Source: DATFDN01 sp963830565 (GTDB taxonomy: Bacteria > Pseudomonadota > Alphaproteobacteria > Acetobacterales > Acetobacteraceae). From it: DNA of 64,000 bases. The DNA lies in NCBI GenBank assembly GCA_963830565.1, contig CAWHMO010000010.1, forward strand, positions 682,001 to 746,000, read 5' to 3'. Of the stretch, positions 41,005 through 51,118 are shown piece after piece. Below the pieces are notes generated by a model. It was given only the letters and a program-made list of their open reading frames with translations, was not told where the DNA came from and did not search any database. The stretch's first letter is position 1, and each line of letters begins with the position of its first letter. A program made the translations under genes and the position numbers.

Positions 41005-41794
41005 TTGCGCGCTCCCGTACATAGCCGGGCTTGAGCCAGCTATCCAACGCAAGCTCCGCGCTGCCGCGAAAGTGTTCGGAAGTTTGTTCATGGGGCGCAA
41101 CTGCACCCTGCACCGCCCGGCGCAGCGCCGTCTGCGCAAGCAGCCGTGTGGAATCAAGCGTCGGCAGCGGAGAATTCGAGTCGTTCATGATCAATGGAAT
41201 CTCGGTGCAGCCGAGTACGACGGCGTCGCAGCCCTCGTCTTTCATCCGTCCGATGACCCGCTGAAAGTAGGCGACCGCCTCAGGCTTGAAGGCGCCGTAG
41301 ACCAACTCGTCCATGATGATTCGATGGATTTCCTCGCACTCGGCGCTATTCGGACGGGCATACTCCAGTCCGCGCTGCGTGAGCTTTTCCGGATAGACCT
41401 CGCTCTTGACGAGCCAACGAGTTCCGATCAGGCCAAGGCACCGGAACCCGCGCTCGACGGCCGCTGCGGCGACGACCTCGGCAATGTGCAGCCAGCGTAG
41501 GGGGGATCGCGGTTCAATGTAAGGAAGCGCTTGGTGGATGGTGTTGTCGGGGCAGATCAGGAAATCGGTGCCTATCTTCGCGAGCTTATTCGCAGAGGAG
41601 AGCATGACCTCACCCACGCCCTGCCAGTCGCCGCGGTAGATGCATTCCATGTACTCGGCGAGCGAGGGCGTATGCATCGAGACCTCGGGATGCGCGTGCG
41701 GGCCGAGAAGCTTCGCGCCTTCCGCGCAGATAGTCCGATAACAAAGAGCTGCGCCTTCCGCGGAGCAGGCAACGATACCGATGTGGTGGGGCAT
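40958..41794 (-). CDS. Aspartate/glutamate racemase family protein
   Basis: A 278-residue two-cysteine racemase. The N-terminal cysteine lies in DFLICPDNTIHQ and the C-terminal one in AVVLGCTEIPLI, the two bases of the Asp/Glu/hydantoin racemase family (PF01177); the start MPHHIGIVACSAEGAALCYRTI is typical. The 60 residues after LLAQTALRRAV are atypical and extend over the 3' end of trpS, so the C terminus may be longer than needed. It is the last gene of the DUF3311-symporter-PEP mutase operon, 16 bases after the PEP-mutase-like gene. Substrate could be Asp, Glu or a related acid. Confidence 0.82.
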   Translation of the reverse strand: MPHHIGIVACSAEGAALCYRTICAEGAKLLGPHAHPEVSMHTPSLAEYMECIYRGDWQGVGEVMLSSANKLAKIGTDFLICPDNTIHQALPYIEPRSPLRWLHIAEVVAAAAVERGFRCLGLIGTRWLVKSEVYPEKLTQRGLEYARPNSAECEEIHRIIMDELVYGAFKPEAVAYFQRVIGRMKDEGCDAVVLGCTEIPLIMNDSNSPLPTLDSTRLLAQTALRRAVQGAVAPHEQTSEHFRGSAELALDSWLKPGYVRERAISVAKTPPTARPRPR

Positions 41795-41810
41795 GACGGT
41801 CGACTGAAGC

Positions 41811-42668
41811 CTACCGTTCCGTTGTCCGCCGCTCGATCGCCAGCAATGCCTCCAGCTCGATCGTCTCGTGCATGATCTGCTGCTCGGCATGCCCCTCCCC
41901 GCCCACCAGCGGATCGGGCCGGCCCTCGCGCAGCGAGGCGTAGGACTGGCGCAGCGCGCGGTGCGTCGCCAGAAGCGGCATCACCGGATCGACGAACAGG
42001 CGATAGCCCATGCGGTGCAACTCCGCCGCCGGGATCGCCATCGCGCCGACGCCGGCCGATGAGATCATGTACATCAGCGGCGGTTCCAGGCGTTCGGCGA
42101 TGAAGCGCCATTCCTCGGGCGTGCGCGCGAGCACGAACAGCATGTCCGCGCCTGCGCGCTTCATCGCCTCGGCGCGACGCAGTGCCTCGTCCATGCCGGC
42201 ATTGCGCACCGCGTTGGTGCGCGCGATCACCAGGAAGGCATCGGACCTTCGGGCCGCTACGCTTTCCGCCACCTTCGCCACCATCAGCTCGGCCGGGATG
42301 TTATGCTCCAGCCCGACATGATGATGCGCCCGCTTGGGCAAAAGCTGGTCCTCGATCTCGATCGCGGCGAACCCGGCCGCCTCGGCCAGGCGGATGGTCC
42401 GGCGCAGATGCATCGGATCGCCCCAGCCGCCGGCAGCATCCAGGATCAGCGGCAGGTCGCAGGCGGCGCGGATGTCGAGGCCGGCATGGACCATCTCGGT
42501 CAACGACAGGTTGGCCTCGGTGAAGCAGGTCAGGTAACCCATCGAGCCGCCGCCCAGATAGAGCGCCGGGAATCCGGCGCCTGCCGCGAGCCGCGCCATC
42601 ATCGGATTGAGCACAAGCGGCGCCCAGACCGGCTCAGGGCCCGCGATCAACGCTCTCAGCGCCGCCAT
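41811..42668 (-). CDS. Isocitrate lyase/PEP mutase superfamily protein
   Basis: A 285-residue TIM-barrel of the PEP mutase/isocitrate lyase superfamily. The metal-binding EIEDQ is present, followed by LLPKRAHHHVG, where true lyases have K-K/R-C-G-H; the catalytic cysteine is therefore absent, as in oxaloacetate decarboxylase- or PEP hydrolase-like members. LPLILDAAGGWGDPMHLRR is the usual metal-Asp region. Between a symporter (upstream) and a racemase (downstream) it could act in the breakdown of a dicarboxylate or oxalate-like acid. The exact reaction is unknown. Confidence 0.82.
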   Translation of the reverse strand: MAALRALIAGPEPVWAPLVLNPMMARLAAGAGFPALYLGGGSMGYLTCFTEANLSLTEMVHAGLDIRAACDLPLILDAAGGWGDPMHLRRTIRLAEAAGFAAIEIEDQLLPKRAHHHVGLEHNIPAELMVAKVAESVAARRSDAFLVIARTNAVRNAGMDEALRRAEAMKRAGADMLFVLARTPEEWRFIAERLEPPLMYMISSAGVGAMAIPAAELHRMGYRLFVDPVMPLLATHRALRQSYASLREGRPDPLVGGEGHAEQQIMHETIELEALLAIERRTTER

Positions 42669-42705
42669 GGCACGTCCCTCCCTCCACTACTGGGAGACCA
42701 GGCTA

Positions 42706-44172
42706 TCAGGCGTGGTGGGGCGAGGGAACGCGGCGGGTGATCGCGCTGACCAGGGTTGTCGCGACGATGTTGAGGCCGAGCGCCACGATGCCGATATTGA
42801 GATCCTGGAAAGCCTGCGGCGCCCCCGGAGCGATCTTGGCGATCGACGTGTTGAACGAAGTAACAACCGCCACCGTGACGACGCCGACGCAGATGCCGAT
42901 GAACGCGCCTTCCTTGGTCACCGGGTTGTGCGGCCGGAGGCTCATGACCAGCGAGGGAAACAGCTGCGTGACGAAGCTATATCCCATCAGCAACAGGGCG
43001 ACGATCGTGTTGCCACCCCCGAGCGTGAAATAGACGGAGACGAGGGCGACGACCGGAACCAGCAACCTGGCGATCGTCGAGATGCGCGCGTCGTTGGTCG
43101 CAGGGCGGAACACCCGGTAGATGTTGTTTGCGAGCAGCGTCGCCGCGGCGAGCAGGATCATCGAGCCGGGCACCAGCGCGGTCAGCACGCCGGCGCCCCC
43201 GATGATGCCGACCACCCACGGATCGAAGGTCTTGATCGACAGCCGGAACAGCGACAGGTCGATCTCTCCGCCGGTCAGACCGGGAACCTGGAGGATCGCC
43301 GCGAACCCGACGAAGAAGACGAAGACCAGGATCAGCTGATAGAGCGGCATCAGGATCGCGTTCTGGCGGAACACGCGCTCGTTCTTGGCGGTGTAGAGGG
43401 AGCCGAACGAGTGCGGCCACATGTAGAAGCCGAGCGCGGTCAGAACGACCGTGGAATCGAACCATGCCAGGCTCTGCCCCTTCGGCGGCAGCGCGAGGAA
43501 GCCCGGCTTCGCCGCGTCGATGGCCGTGAACATCCGGCCGAAGCCGCCGTACCAGTGGATCGGCAGGAACACGCCCAGGAACACGACCACTGTCAGGATC
43601 GCCGTGTCCTTGAGCACCGCGGTCCAGGCCGAGCCATGCACGCCGGAGACCATGACGTAGGTCGTCACCACGGCGGCGCCGATCCAGACCGCCACGTGGG
43701 ATGGAATGAGCCCGTAGGAGGCGGTCGCGACGATGATGCCGAGACCCTTGAACTGCAAGACGAGGTAAGGAATGAGCGCGACGATGCCGACGATCGACAC
43801 CAGCACGCCGAGCGCCGGGCTGTCGTATTTGGACACGAAGAAGTCCGGCTGGGAGATGAGCCCCCGCTCCTTGGCATAGCGCCAGATCGGCGGCAGCAGC
43901 CAATAGGAGATCACGTAGGCGAGGCAGCCATAGGCGAGGATGTAATAGGTCGGACCCCCCTTGCCGTAGGCATAGCCGCTGCCGCCCAGGAAGGTGAAGG
44001 TGGTGTAGATCTCGCCGGCCATCAGCACGAAGACGAGGATCGAGCCGAAACCGCGGCCGCCGACCGTCCACTGCTCCAGGTTCATGGCCTTGCCGCGCGC
44101 GGCGCGCAGGCCAAGGCCCAAGGCCAGGGCAGCGGTGCAGGCGATGATCGCGAGGGCGGAACCGGCGTTCAT
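42706..44172 (-). CDS. Sodium:solute symporter (SSS family)
   Basis: A 488-residue, about 13-helix transporter of the SSS family, related to MctP-like monocarboxylate permeases. It starts MNAGSALAIIACTAALALGLGL and has a GGSGYAYGKGGPTYYILAYGCLAY segment and SQPDFFVSKYDSPALGVLVSIVG in the second helix block. Na+ or H+ would drive uptake of a carboxylate. Its ATG overlaps the stop of the DUF3311 gene upstream, the standard pair for this family. It is 37 bases before the PEP-mutase-like gene. Confidence 0.88.
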   Translation of the reverse strand: MNAGSALAIIACTAALALGLGLRAARGKAMNLEQWTVGGRGFGSILVFVLMAGEIYTTFTFLGGSGYAYGKGGPTYYILAYGCLAYVISYWLLPPIWRYAKERGLISQPDFFVSKYDSPALGVLVSIVGIVALIPYLVLQFKGLGIIVATASYGLIPSHVAVWIGAAVVTTYVMVSGVHGSAWTAVLKDTAILTVVVFLGVFLPIHWYGGFGRMFTAIDAAKPGFLALPPKGQSLAWFDSTVVLTALGFYMWPHSFGSLYTAKNERVFRQNAILMPLYQLILVFVFFVGFAAILQVPGLTGGEIDLSLFRLSIKTFDPWVVGIIGGAGVLTALVPGSMILLAAATLLANNIYRVFRPATNDARISTIARLLVPVVALVSVYFTLGGGNTIVALLLMGYSFVTQLFPSLVMSLRPHNPVTKEGAFIGICVGVVTVAVVTSFNTSIAKIAPGAPQAFQDLNIGIVALGLNIVATTLVSAITRRVPSPHHA

Positions 44173-44405
44173 CGATGTGCTCCCGACCCATGGGCGCCGG
44201 GGGCGGCGCCACCAGCGCGCGACGCCCGGTTCTCGGGATCGAGAATATAGATCAGCCCCATGATGCCGCTGGTCAGCACGATCCAGAGCAGCAGCCAGGC
44301 CAGCATCGGCGGCAGCCCGAGGATCAGGGGCGCGGACCGGTTGAAGAAGATCGAGCCGACCAGGATGGCGAGGAACGGCAGAACGGCGAGCAGACGGATC
44401 AGCAT
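44169..44405 (-). CDS. DUF3311 family small membrane protein
   Basis: A 78-residue protein with two transmembrane helices (LLAVLPFLAILVGSIFF and PPMLAWLLLWIVLTSGIMGLIY), typical of DUF3311 proteins encoded directly before SSS symporters and thought to be small subunits. The ATG at 44405 fits the family; the frame is open to 44507 but lacks a site. It heads the operon DUF3311-symporter-PEP mutase-racemase and is divergent from the liv binding protein gene. Confidence 0.85.
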   Translation of the reverse strand: MLIRLLAVLPFLAILVGSIFFNRSAPLILGLPPMLAWLLLWIVLTSGIMGLIYILDPENRASRAGGAAPGAHGSGAHR

Positions 44406-44644
44406 GGGACTAATCCACGATGGTGTTACGATACTGATAGTGCCCCGGGCGGCACGGTGCGGGTTGATCCCGCGATCGTGACCAGGGGAGCGCAATGGAG
44501 AGGGCAAATTTATCCTATCGTCGTAACGGGTGGCAGCGGTCCGACCCTCGACCGGTCGCCGTTCCGGCGCTAGGCTGCCCTTCGTAACAAGAATGCGACA
44601 CGGACCATCCCCGATTGTCGCGGTTCATTTTGGGAGACGACGGT

Positions 44645-45907
44645 ATGGGAAGCAGGTTTGCCCCCGGCATCGGCCGGCGCGCGCTCGTCAAGACCGGGGC
44701 GTCGTTCGGCGCGATGGCTTTGGTGGCACCTTCGATTATTAAGGCGCGCGGAGAGGAGCCGGTCAGGATCGGCTTCGTCGATCCATTGACCGGAATCTAC
44801 TCGGCCTTCGCCCAATCCGAGGTAGACGGCGCCAAGCTCGCGGTGGATGTCATCAATAAGCAGAAGAACGGCATTCTCGGCCGCCCCGTGGAGCTTCTGG
44901 TCGAGGACTCCGCCAACGACGTCGGAACGGGCGTGCAGAAGGCGCTCAAGCTCATCAACCGCGACCATGTCAGCGCGCTGTTCGGCGACGTGAACTCCGG
45001 CATCGCCTATGCGCTGAGCCAGGTCGCCAGCGAGCACAAGGTCTTCATGATCGTGCCGGGCGGACACACCGACCCGATCACCGGCAAGGACTGCAAGTGG
45101 AACGTGTTCCGCGTCTGCAACACCACCAGCATGGACGCCAACGCGGTCTCCGGCGACCTCATCAAGAAATTCGGCAAGAAATGGTTTTTCATTACGCCTG
45201 ACTACGCCTATGGCCAGACCTTGCAGGCCGCTTTCGTCAAGAACCTGAAGGCGGCCGGGGGCGAGTACCAGGGCGACATGCTGCCGCTTGCCACGACGGA
45301 CTTCTCGGCCAGCCTCATCAAGGCGCGGGCCTACAAGCCGAACGTGCTGCTCAACAACATGGGTGGGCTGGCGCAGGTCAACTGCATGAACCAGTTCGTG
45401 CAGTTCGGCATGGTCAAGGACATGGCGCTCGGCGGCGCGCTCTATGAGCTGGAGTCGCTGCTGTCGGTACCGCCGACGGCGCTGACCGGCTGGTGGACAT
45501 ACGAGTGGTGGTGGAACCAGCCCGGCGTTCCCGATGCGGCGACGTTCAACCAGGCGATCATGAAGACCTACAACAAGCCGGCCGCCTCGGCGCGCAACTG
45601 GTTCGGCTGGGTATCGGTCCACGCGGTCAAGATCGCCGCCGAGAAGGCGAAAAGCCTGGATGCCGTCAAGATGGCCAAGGCGCTCGAGGACGAGCCGCTG
45701 CCCGACGACGTGAAATGCCAGAAGGGGCCGGTGTCGTTCCGGGCGGGCGATCATCAGCTGATGTCGAACATCTTCGTCGGCACCCCGCATACGGCGGAGG
45801 GCGGCAATCCGGCCAACCTGGTCACCATCCAGGACATCGTTCCCGGCGACAAGGCGGATATGTCGGTGGCGGAAACCGGCTGCCATATGACCTGGCCGAG
45901 CGCTTAG
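44645..45907 (+). CDS. Branched-chain amino-acid-type ABC transporter substrate-binding protein, Tat-exported
   Basis: A 420-residue periplasmic binding protein of the LivJ/urea-amide type. The N terminus has a Tat signal (GRRALVKTGASFGAMALVAPSIIKA), so it is exported folded. The core has PVRIGFVDPLTGIYSAFAQSEVDGAKLAV, the VGTGVQKALKLINRDHVSALFGDVNSGIAYALSQ loop and later NTTSMDANAVSGDLIKKFGKKWFF. The ATG at 44645 has GGGAGA upstream. It is followed by livH, livM, livG and livF homologues, so the five form one importer for an amino acid, amide or related small carboxylate. Confidence 0.9.
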   Translation: MGSRFAPGIGRRALVKTGASFGAMALVAPSIIKARGEEPVRIGFVDPLTGIYSAFAQSEVDGAKLAVDVINKQKNGILGRPVELLVEDSANDVGTGVQKALKLINRDHVSALFGDVNSGIAYALSQVASEHKVFMIVPGGHTDPITGKDCKWNVFRVCNTTSMDANAVSGDLIKKFGKKWFFITPDYAYGQTLQAAFVKNLKAAGGEYQGDMLPLATTDFSASLIKARAYKPNVLLNNMGGLAQVNCMNQFVQFGMVKDMALGGALYELESLLSVPPTALTGWWTYEWWWNQPGVPDAATFNQAIMKTYNKPAASARNWFGWVSVHAVKIAAEKAKSLDAVKMAKALEDEPLPDDVKCQKGPVSFRAGDHQLMSNIFVGTPHTAEGGNPANLVTIQDIVPGDKADMSVAETGCHMTWPSA

Positions 45908-45943
45908 TTCCCGTTCTTCCGTATCATGACCGGCCTTCTTTTT

Positions 45944-45983
45944 CGCGTCATGCCCGAGCTCGGCCCGGCCATGACGGGCTTGG
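45944..45983. repeat. Family B-like palindromic repeat
   Basis: TCATGCCCGAGCTCGGCCCGGCCATGA carries the same CATG-bounded GGCC core as the repeat at 19193-19297, but is shorter. It lies between the binding-protein stop and livH and may help reduce downstream transcription, which is common between the abundant binding protein and permease genes. Confidence 0.5.
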
Positions 45984-46020
45984 TTAACCGCGTTGCTCCA
46001 GCTCAATCAACAGGTGGCTT

Positions 46021-46890
46021 TTGCTAACGCTTATCCTGTTCAACGTCTTCAACGGCGTCATTACCGGCCTGTTCTACGTGCTGATGGCGCTGGGGCTGGC
46101 GATGATCCTCAACCTCAGCGGCGTGATCAACTTTGCCCATGGCAACTTCCTCGCCCTCGGCGGCTACTTCGCGTTCCTGCTGATCCCGTATATCGGGTTC
46201 TGGGCGGCCCTGGTGGTCTCGCCGCTGATCGTCGGCGTGATCGGGCTGATCCTGGAACGCACGATCATCCGCCCGCTCTATCCGCGCGACCCGGTGTATA
46301 GCCTGCTGCTGACCTTCGGCCTCGCCTTCATCATCCAGGATATCTGCCGCACGGTGTGGGGACCCAACGGCCTGCCGTTGACCCCGCCGGCCAGCATCAA
46401 CCAGCCGATCAGCAACCAGTTCTTCTTCCTGACCGGCTACCGGCTGTTCATCATCGGCATCGTCATCGTGGTGGTGGCGGCGCTGTTCCTGTTCCTGCGC
46501 TACTCGCGCATGGGAATGCGCATCCGCGCCGGCACGCTCGACCTGGAGACGGTGGCCGCGCTCGGGATCAACGTGCGCCTGCTGCGCTCGTTCAATTTCG
46601 GCCTCGGCATCTTCCTCGCCGGGCTCGCCGGGGTGCTGGCGGGCGGGCAGATCGGGCTCAATCCCAACATGGGCGACGATCTGCTGCTGCCGGCCTTCAT
46701 CGCCATCATCGTGGGCGGGGTCGGCAGCCTGATCGGCACCCTGCTGGGCGGGCTCATCATCGGTGTGGCGGCGGCCGTCACCACGGTGTTCTACCCCGCC
46801 GGCAGCGAGGTGGTGATCTACCTCATCATGATCCTGGTACTGCTGATCAGACCGCGCGGCCTGCTGGGCGAGGAAGGGATGATGACGTGA
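46021..46890 (+). CDS. livH: Branched-chain amino-acid-type ABC transporter permease LivH
   Basis: A 289-residue integral-membrane permease (about eight helices) of the LivH class. Diagnostic parts are LSGVINFAHGNFLALGGYFAF and GLAFIIQDICRTVWGPNG, and the C-terminal cytoplasmic-loop region GVRIRAGTLDLETVAALGINV-like (here RIRAGTLDLETVAALG) contacts the ATPase. The start is TTG at 46021 after AGGTGG. The stop overlaps the livM GTG start. Confidence 0.93.
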   Translation: MLTLILFNVFNGVITGLFYVLMALGLAMILNLSGVINFAHGNFLALGGYFAFLLIPYIGFWAALVVSPLIVGVIGLILERTIIRPLYPRDPVYSLLLTFGLAFIIQDICRTVWGPNGLPLTPPASINQPISNQFFFLTGYRLFIIGIVIVVVAALFLFLRYSRMGMRIRAGTLDLETVAALGINVRLLRSFNFGLGIFLAGLAGVLAGGQIGLNPNMGDDLLLPAFIAIIVGGVGSLIGTLLGGLIIGVAAAVTTVFYPAGSEVVIYLIMILVLLIRPRGLLGEEGMMT

Positions 46891-47867
46891 GCACCACCAC
46901 GATCGGCGAAGCGTTCCATCGCCGGCCCACCTACCGCAACTGGCTCTCGGTCGCGCTCATCTGGGTGGTACCTGCTGGCAGTACCGCTCTGGCTCCCCGC
47001 GATAGGCGGCTACACCTCGCTTGCCGCGCGCATCCTGGTGTTCGGTCTCGCCGCCATGGGCCTCAATTTCCTGCTCGGCTTCACCGGCGTGATGTCGTTC
47101 GGTCACGCCGCCTATTTCGGACTGGGCGCGTACGGTTGCGGGCTGACGCTGAAATACCTCGCCGACAGCACCCTCCTCGCCATGCTGATCGGCACCCTGG
47201 CCGGCACGCTCGGCGGGGCGTTGTTCGGCGCGTTGATCGTGCGGCGCAAGGGCGTCTATTTCGCCATGCTGACGATCGCCTTCGGCCAGATCTGCTTCTA
47301 CGTCGCCTATACCTGGAACAGCTTCACCGGCGGCTACGACGGGCTGCGCGGGTTCCAGCGGCAGCCGATCGACATCGGCCCGCTGGTCATCGATATCCAG
47401 AACAACGCGACGCTCTTCTATTTCTTCGTCCTCGCCGTGTTCGCCGTCTGCGCCGGCCTCATGGCGCTCCTGCTGCGCGCGCCGTTCGGGCGGACGCTCA
47501 TCGCCATCCGGGAGAACCAGCGGCGCGCACGCTTTCTCGGCATTCCGGTCGAACGGCATGTCTGGCTGTCGTTCACCATCTCGACGTTCTTCACCTCGGT
47601 AGCCGGCGCGCTCTACGCTCTGGTCAACAACTTCGCCGACCCGACGACCATGAACTACATCATCTCCGGCGACCTCGTGATCATGGCGGTGATGGGCGGG
47701 ATGCGCTCGTTCTGGGGGCCGCTGATCGGCGCGGCGATGTTCGTGGCGTTGCAGGACTACATCTCGTCGGAGACCGTGAACTGGATGAGCTTCATCGGCC
47801 TGATCTTCGTGGTCGTGGTGCTGTTCTTCCCGCGCGGCCTGCTCGGCTACCTGCGGCGGCTGCCGCT

Positions 47868-47871
<4 letters not shown>
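46887..47871 (+). pseudogene. livM: Branched-chain amino-acid-type ABC permease LivM, interrupted by a one-base insertion
   Basis: The second permease of the importer. From the GTG at 46887 the frame reads STTTIGEAFHRRPTYRNWLSVALIWVV, then at 46967-46972 (GGTACC) it shifts. The expected LLAVPLWLPAIGGYTSLAARILVFGLAAMGLNFLLGFTGVMSFGHAAYFGLGAYG, in pieces, follows one base later and is fully conserved to the stop at 47871. The span of 985 bases is 3n+1, as for one inserted base. Three start codons near 47038 would give a shortened but otherwise normal protein. Because the rest of the importer is intact, a sequencing error is the simplest reading. Confidence 0.82.
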
Positions 47872-48613
<742 letters not shown>

Positions 48614-48617
<4 letters not shown>

Positions 48618-49348
48618 GCGCGCTGACCGCCGAGGGGCTGAACACCTTCTACGGCAAGAGCCACATCCTGCACGACGTCGCGCTGGACGTGGCGGAAGGC
48701 CAGATCACCACCTTGCTGGGCCGCAACGGCGCCGGCAAGACCACCACCTTGCGCAGCCTGGTCGGCCTCACGCCCGCCCGCGCCGGCCGCGTCATCATCT
48801 TCGGCCGCGATACCACGCGGCTGCCGCCGTACCGCATCGCGGCGCTCGGCGTCGGCTACGTGCCGGAAGGCCGCAAGATCTTCCCCAACCTGACGGTCCA
48901 CGACAATCTGCGCGTGCCGCTGGAGCGGCCGGGGCCGTGGACGATCGAGCGCGTCTATGGGCTGTTCCCGCGCCTGCATGAACGACACCAGAATCTCGGC
49001 CGCCAGCTTTCCGGCGGCGAGCAGGAGATGCTGTCGGTTGCCCGCGCCCTGCTGCTCAACCCGAAGCTGCTGATCCTCGACGAGCCCTCCCAGGGCCTGG
49101 CGCCGCTGATCGTGCGCGAGGTGTTCCGCGTAGTGGCGCAGATGCGGGCCGAGGGGATGTCGGTGCTGCTGGTCGAGCAGAACGTGCGCGCCAGCCTGGA
49201 GGTCGCCGACCGCGCATACGTGCTGGACCACGGCCAGATGGTCTGGTCCGGCCCGGCGGCCGAGTTGGCGGGAGACGAGGAGCGGATTCAGGCGCTCGCT
49301 GGGGCGTCGGCGGAACAGTGGTCGCTGGATGAGGTGTTGGCGGGGTAG
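48614..49348 (+). CDS. livF: Branched-chain amino-acid-type ABC ATP-binding protein LivF
   Basis: A 244-residue ABC ATPase of the LivF class. Walker A is GRNGAGKTTTLRSLVGL, the signature LSGGEQEMLSVARAL, Walker B LLILDEPSQGLAPL, and the switch region is LVEQNVRASLEVADRAYVL. It is coupled to livG by a 4-base overlap and ends the importer operon. The 130 bases after it hold no strong hairpin, only a short GCCGC/GCGGC stem near 49363. Confidence 0.95.
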
Positions 49349-49493
49349 AAGACATAGGCCGCGACCGGCTGCGGCAATCCTGGCCAGACCTTGGCGCCTT
49401 GCATCGACGCGCATAGCCCAAGTACCATATACTTGACAAAAGCAGCGATTTGGCTGACAGCAGCAATGAAGGCGTGTGCCATGTAAGTGGGCG

Positions 49494-50429
49494 ATGACCG
49501 ACGTTGATCTAGCGACCCGAGTTCAGGCCGTGCGGCGCTTCAGCCGGTTCTACACCCGCCAGATCGGGGTGTTGCATGAAGGATTACTGGGCGGCCCACT
49601 GTCACTGACCGAGGGGCGGATCATCTACGAACTGGCGCAGCATGGAGAGAGCACCGCCGCCAGGTTGGGAAGCGACCTTGACCTGGACACGGGCTATCTC
49701 AGCCGCATCCTGCGTGGTTTCGAGGAGCGTAGCCTGGTCGAGCGGCGGCGCTCCGATACCGATGCGCGGCAGAGCGTGCTGTCGCTCACAAACGCTGGGC
49801 AGAAGGCATTCGAGGTCATCGACGCTCGCTCACGCGACGAGGTCGGCGCGATGCTTGCGAAGCTGACGGTGGCGGAGCAGCAGCGCTTGGTGGCAGCGCT
49901 GGACACCGCCGAGATGCTTCTAGGCGGAACGGGCCGACCGGTAGCGAAGGTTCCTTACCTTCTGCGACCGCATCAGCCCGGCGACATGGGCTGGATCGTC
50001 CATCGCCAAGGCCTCCTGTACTCACAGGAATATGGCTGGGACGAGCGCTTCGAGGCATTGGTGGCCGAGATCGTGGCCCGGTTCGTTCAGGAGTTCGATC
50101 CCAAGCGCGAGCGGTGCTGGATCGCCGAGCGGGAGGGCGGCATAGCCGGCTCGGTGTTCCTGGTCCGGCAGTCCGACGAGATCGCCAAGCTGCGCCTGCT
50201 CTACGTTGAGCCGGAGGCGCGCGGCCTCGGCATCGGGCGGCGCCTCGTGGACGAGTGCATCCGCGTCGCTCGGCAGGTCGGTTATCGTCGGGTCACTCTG
50301 TGGACCAACGACGTATTGATCTCGGCCCGCCGCATCTATCAGCAGGCAGGTTTCCGGCTAGTCGAGGAGGAGCATCATCGCAGCTTCGGCCACGACCTGG
50401 TCGGGCAGAACTGGGACCTGGACTTGTGA
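49494..50429 (+). CDS. MarR-GNAT fusion protein
   Basis: A 311-residue two-domain protein. Residues 1-145 form a MarR winged helix (AVRRFSRFYTRQIGVLHEGLL, then LSLTEGRIIYELAQHGESTAARLGSDLDLDTGYLSRILRGFEERSLVERRRSD). Residues 160-311 form a GNAT acetyltransferase (PHQPGDMGWIVHRQGLLY, then RCWIAEREGGIAGSVFLV and LRLLYVEPEARGLGIGRRLV with the acetyl-CoA loop). The ATG at 49494 fits the family start better than an upstream codon at 49476. MarR-GNAT fusions in this group are known to acetylate small molecules and repress their own promoters. It is not in an operon with livF. Confidence 0.9.
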   Translation: MTDVDLATRVQAVRRFSRFYTRQIGVLHEGLLGGPLSLTEGRIIYELAQHGESTAARLGSDLDLDTGYLSRILRGFEERSLVERRRSDTDARQSVLSLTNAGQKAFEVIDARSRDEVGAMLAKLTVAEQQRLVAALDTAEMLLGGTGRPVAKVPYLLRPHQPGDMGWIVHRQGLLYSQEYGWDERFEALVAEIVARFVQEFDPKRERCWIAEREGGIAGSVFLVRQSDEIAKLRLLYVEPEARGLGIGRRLVDECIRVARQVGYRRVTLWTNDVLISARRIYQQAGFRLVEEEHHRSFGHDLVGQNWDLDL

Positions 50430-50581
50430 GCGCGGGCCCGTGTCAAATGGCGATGTCGGACCGCGGGTACTAACCCCAGAGCCGATCGAAACCGGATGGA
50501 CGCCATGATCCGAGGCCGATTTCAAGAAAGTCACGGATCAGCAGAGTGAGCGTGTACGCCACGGTGAACTCCGTCGATTAA

Positions 50582-50630
50582 GCCCTTAAGCCAGAGGCAG
50601 ATGGAGCGGCTGGCGCCGTTTCTGCCGTGC
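50582..50630 (+). mobile_element. Fragment of an IS5-type transposase N terminus
   Basis: A short in-frame run reads LSQRQMERLAPFLP, similar to the N terminus of IS5-family transposases, then stops matching. It is only about 16 codons long. It is adjacent to, and partly overlaps, remnants of other elements. This is a degenerate fragment with no activity. Confidence 0.35.
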
Positions 50631-50639
50631 GATACCAGG

Positions 50640-50740
50640 GGCTGCATCGAGCTTCGCCGTCAACGCTTCGCGCCGGGCAATCTCGGCCGGCAGCGCCTGC
50701 GCGTCGAGGTCCTCCGCCTGCATCGAGCTTGGGCTGCAGC
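50640..50740 (-). mobile_element. Possible IS1182-like transposase fragment
   Basis: A minus-strand run of about 30 residues (DLDAQALPAEIARREALTAKLDAA) resembles the linker of IS1182-family transposases (LPxEIARREARLAKI type). Its frame joins on the 3' side of the IS630-like remnant, which suggests nested insertions and deletions. Weak evidence because the match is short. Confidence 0.3.
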
Positions 50741-50759
50741 GCGGTCCTGTTCGGCCGCG

Positions 50760-51118
50760 CGGAGCCGCTTTTTTGAGCGTCAGCCCGAGCCGGGCCAGCG
50801 TGTGCCACATCACCGGATGGCTCACGCTCGCCCCATGTTCGCGCGCCACCCAGGTACGCAACTCGGCGATCGTCACATCCGCCTGCTCCGCCACGCGGGC
50901 GCGCAGCACGTCGTAAAACAGTTCAAACCGCGGCGCGACATGGTTGCGCTGCGGCCCCGCCGTTCTCTGGCCGGTGCGCGCGCCTTGCCCTGCACCTTCG
51001 ACACGTAAGACGCGCTCACCGACAGGCGTGCCGCAATCAAGCGGATCGGCTCGCCAACCGCCGCCAGAACCCGGTCACGCAAATCCTGCGAATACGCCTG
51101 CCCGCGCCGCCTCATCAT
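50760..51118 (-). pseudogene. IS630-family transposase remnant (frameshifted, 3'-truncated)
   Basis: From 51118 the minus strand encodes RGQAYSQDLRDRVLAAVGEPIRLIAARLSVSASYVSKVQ, in pieces, the start of an IS630-type transposase with its helix-turn-helix. One frame away, the sequence continues through RTGQRTAGPQRNHVAPRFE and LRARVAEQADVTIAELRTWVAREHGASVSHPVMWHTLARLGLTLKK. The catalytic DDE domain is missing. The element is therefore an internally frameshifted and truncated remnant. The whole gap 50430-51227 holds only such remnants and no intact gene. Confidence 0.7.
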
